6,763 bases of DNA from Bacteroidales bacterium UBA1725 (lineage in GTDB: Bacteria > Bacteroidota > Bacteroidia > Bacteroidales > UBA932). Both the position numbers and the translations under genes were made by a program. The stretch covers positions 6,107 to 12,869 of the forward strand of contig DCIN01000093.1 of NCBI GenBank assembly GCA_002315815.1, in the 5' to 3' direction. The notes under the pieces were generated by a model. It ran no database searches and had not been told where the DNA came from. It was given only the letters and a program-made list of their open reading frames with translations. Below, one piece after another: positions 6,605 to 6,763 of the stretch (its first letter is position 1; each line of letters starts with the position of its first letter).

Positions 6605-6763
6605 AGTAAATCTCAAAAAATAACTTGGTAATCTTGATTTCGTCTTATTGGTCCATATTTCACTCTTCATCGGTCACATAGCCCGCTATGCTCCCTCTTA
6701 AGAGCAAAATCTGTCCTCAATAATACTCGTCAATCTTTACCAACTTATTTTTTTCTCTTTACT
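6605..6763. repeat. Long imperfect inverted repeat, arms about 78 nt, open at window end
   Basis: Position 6605-6682 and the reverse complement of 6685-6763 align with about 52 matching columns out of 80, using a few single-base gaps. Conserved blocks are AGTAAA at the outer ends, AAAAAATAA followed by TTGGTAA, TTGA, TTATTG, ATTT, CTCTT, and a perfect CATAGC/GCTATG at the centre (6677-6682 and 6685-6690) around two C bases. A 10-bp perfect palindrome, CTCTTAAGAG, lies within the right arm at 6695-6704. A T-rich tract closes the right arm, and by symmetry one closes the left arm on the other strand, so the structure could fold in RNA from either direction. The right arm ends exactly at the last base, so the true limits are unknown. 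Possible identities are a MITE-like element, a bidirectional terminator or a structured RNA; none can be chosen here. Confidence 0.75.

Noticed and set aside
6605..6763. Inverted repeat as an integron attC site or a CRISPR unit
   Set aside because: No core-site pattern (RYYYAAC/GTTRRRY) stands at the arm ends, there is no integrase in view, and there are no evenly spaced direct repeats.

Overview
The window reads as ordinary chromosomal DNA of a Bacteroidales-type bacterium (phylum Bacteroidota). Several things point there. There are no Shine-Dalgarno sequences before the starts; the leaders are A/T-rich instead. A TAnnTTTG-type -7 box is present. There is a lipoprotein of the DUF5106/thioredoxin-like kind, and a large outer-membrane protein of a kind typical of the phylum. 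I cannot fix a genus from sequence alone. The two strands split the window at a 55-bp divergent promoter region (3426-3480).

On the minus strand, from 3425 down to 81, four genes sit head to tail in an apparent operon: a lipoprotein with a thioredoxin-like domain, an aldose 1-epimerase (galM), thymidylate synthase (thyA) and dihydrofolate reductase (folA). The gaps are 14 bp, a 4-bp ATGA overlap, and 14 bp. ThyA makes dTMP and converts methylene-THF to dihydrofolate, which FolA reduces back to THF, so the last two genes form one metabolic cycle. The epimerase is joined to them by the start/stop overlap rather than by any obvious shared pathway.

On the plus strand, 3481-6405 encodes one 974-residue exported protein. 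It appears to combine an N-terminal zincin-like domain (HESRH, then a downstream EGD), a central beta-propeller-like region and a C-terminal outer-membrane beta-barrel ending in Phe. Its substrate and function are unknown.

The right flank (6406-6763) has no convincing protein gene. It ends in a long imperfect inverted repeat with arms of about 78 nt around a 2-nt centre (6605-6763), which reaches the window edge and may continue beyond it. This is the feature least explained by the gene content. The left flank (1-80) is A/T-rich with one small palindrome. I found no CRISPR array, rRNA, tRNA or intact mobile element. I do not see strong evidence for a new multi-gene system; the best leads are the long inverted repeat and the zincin/propeller/barrel protein.
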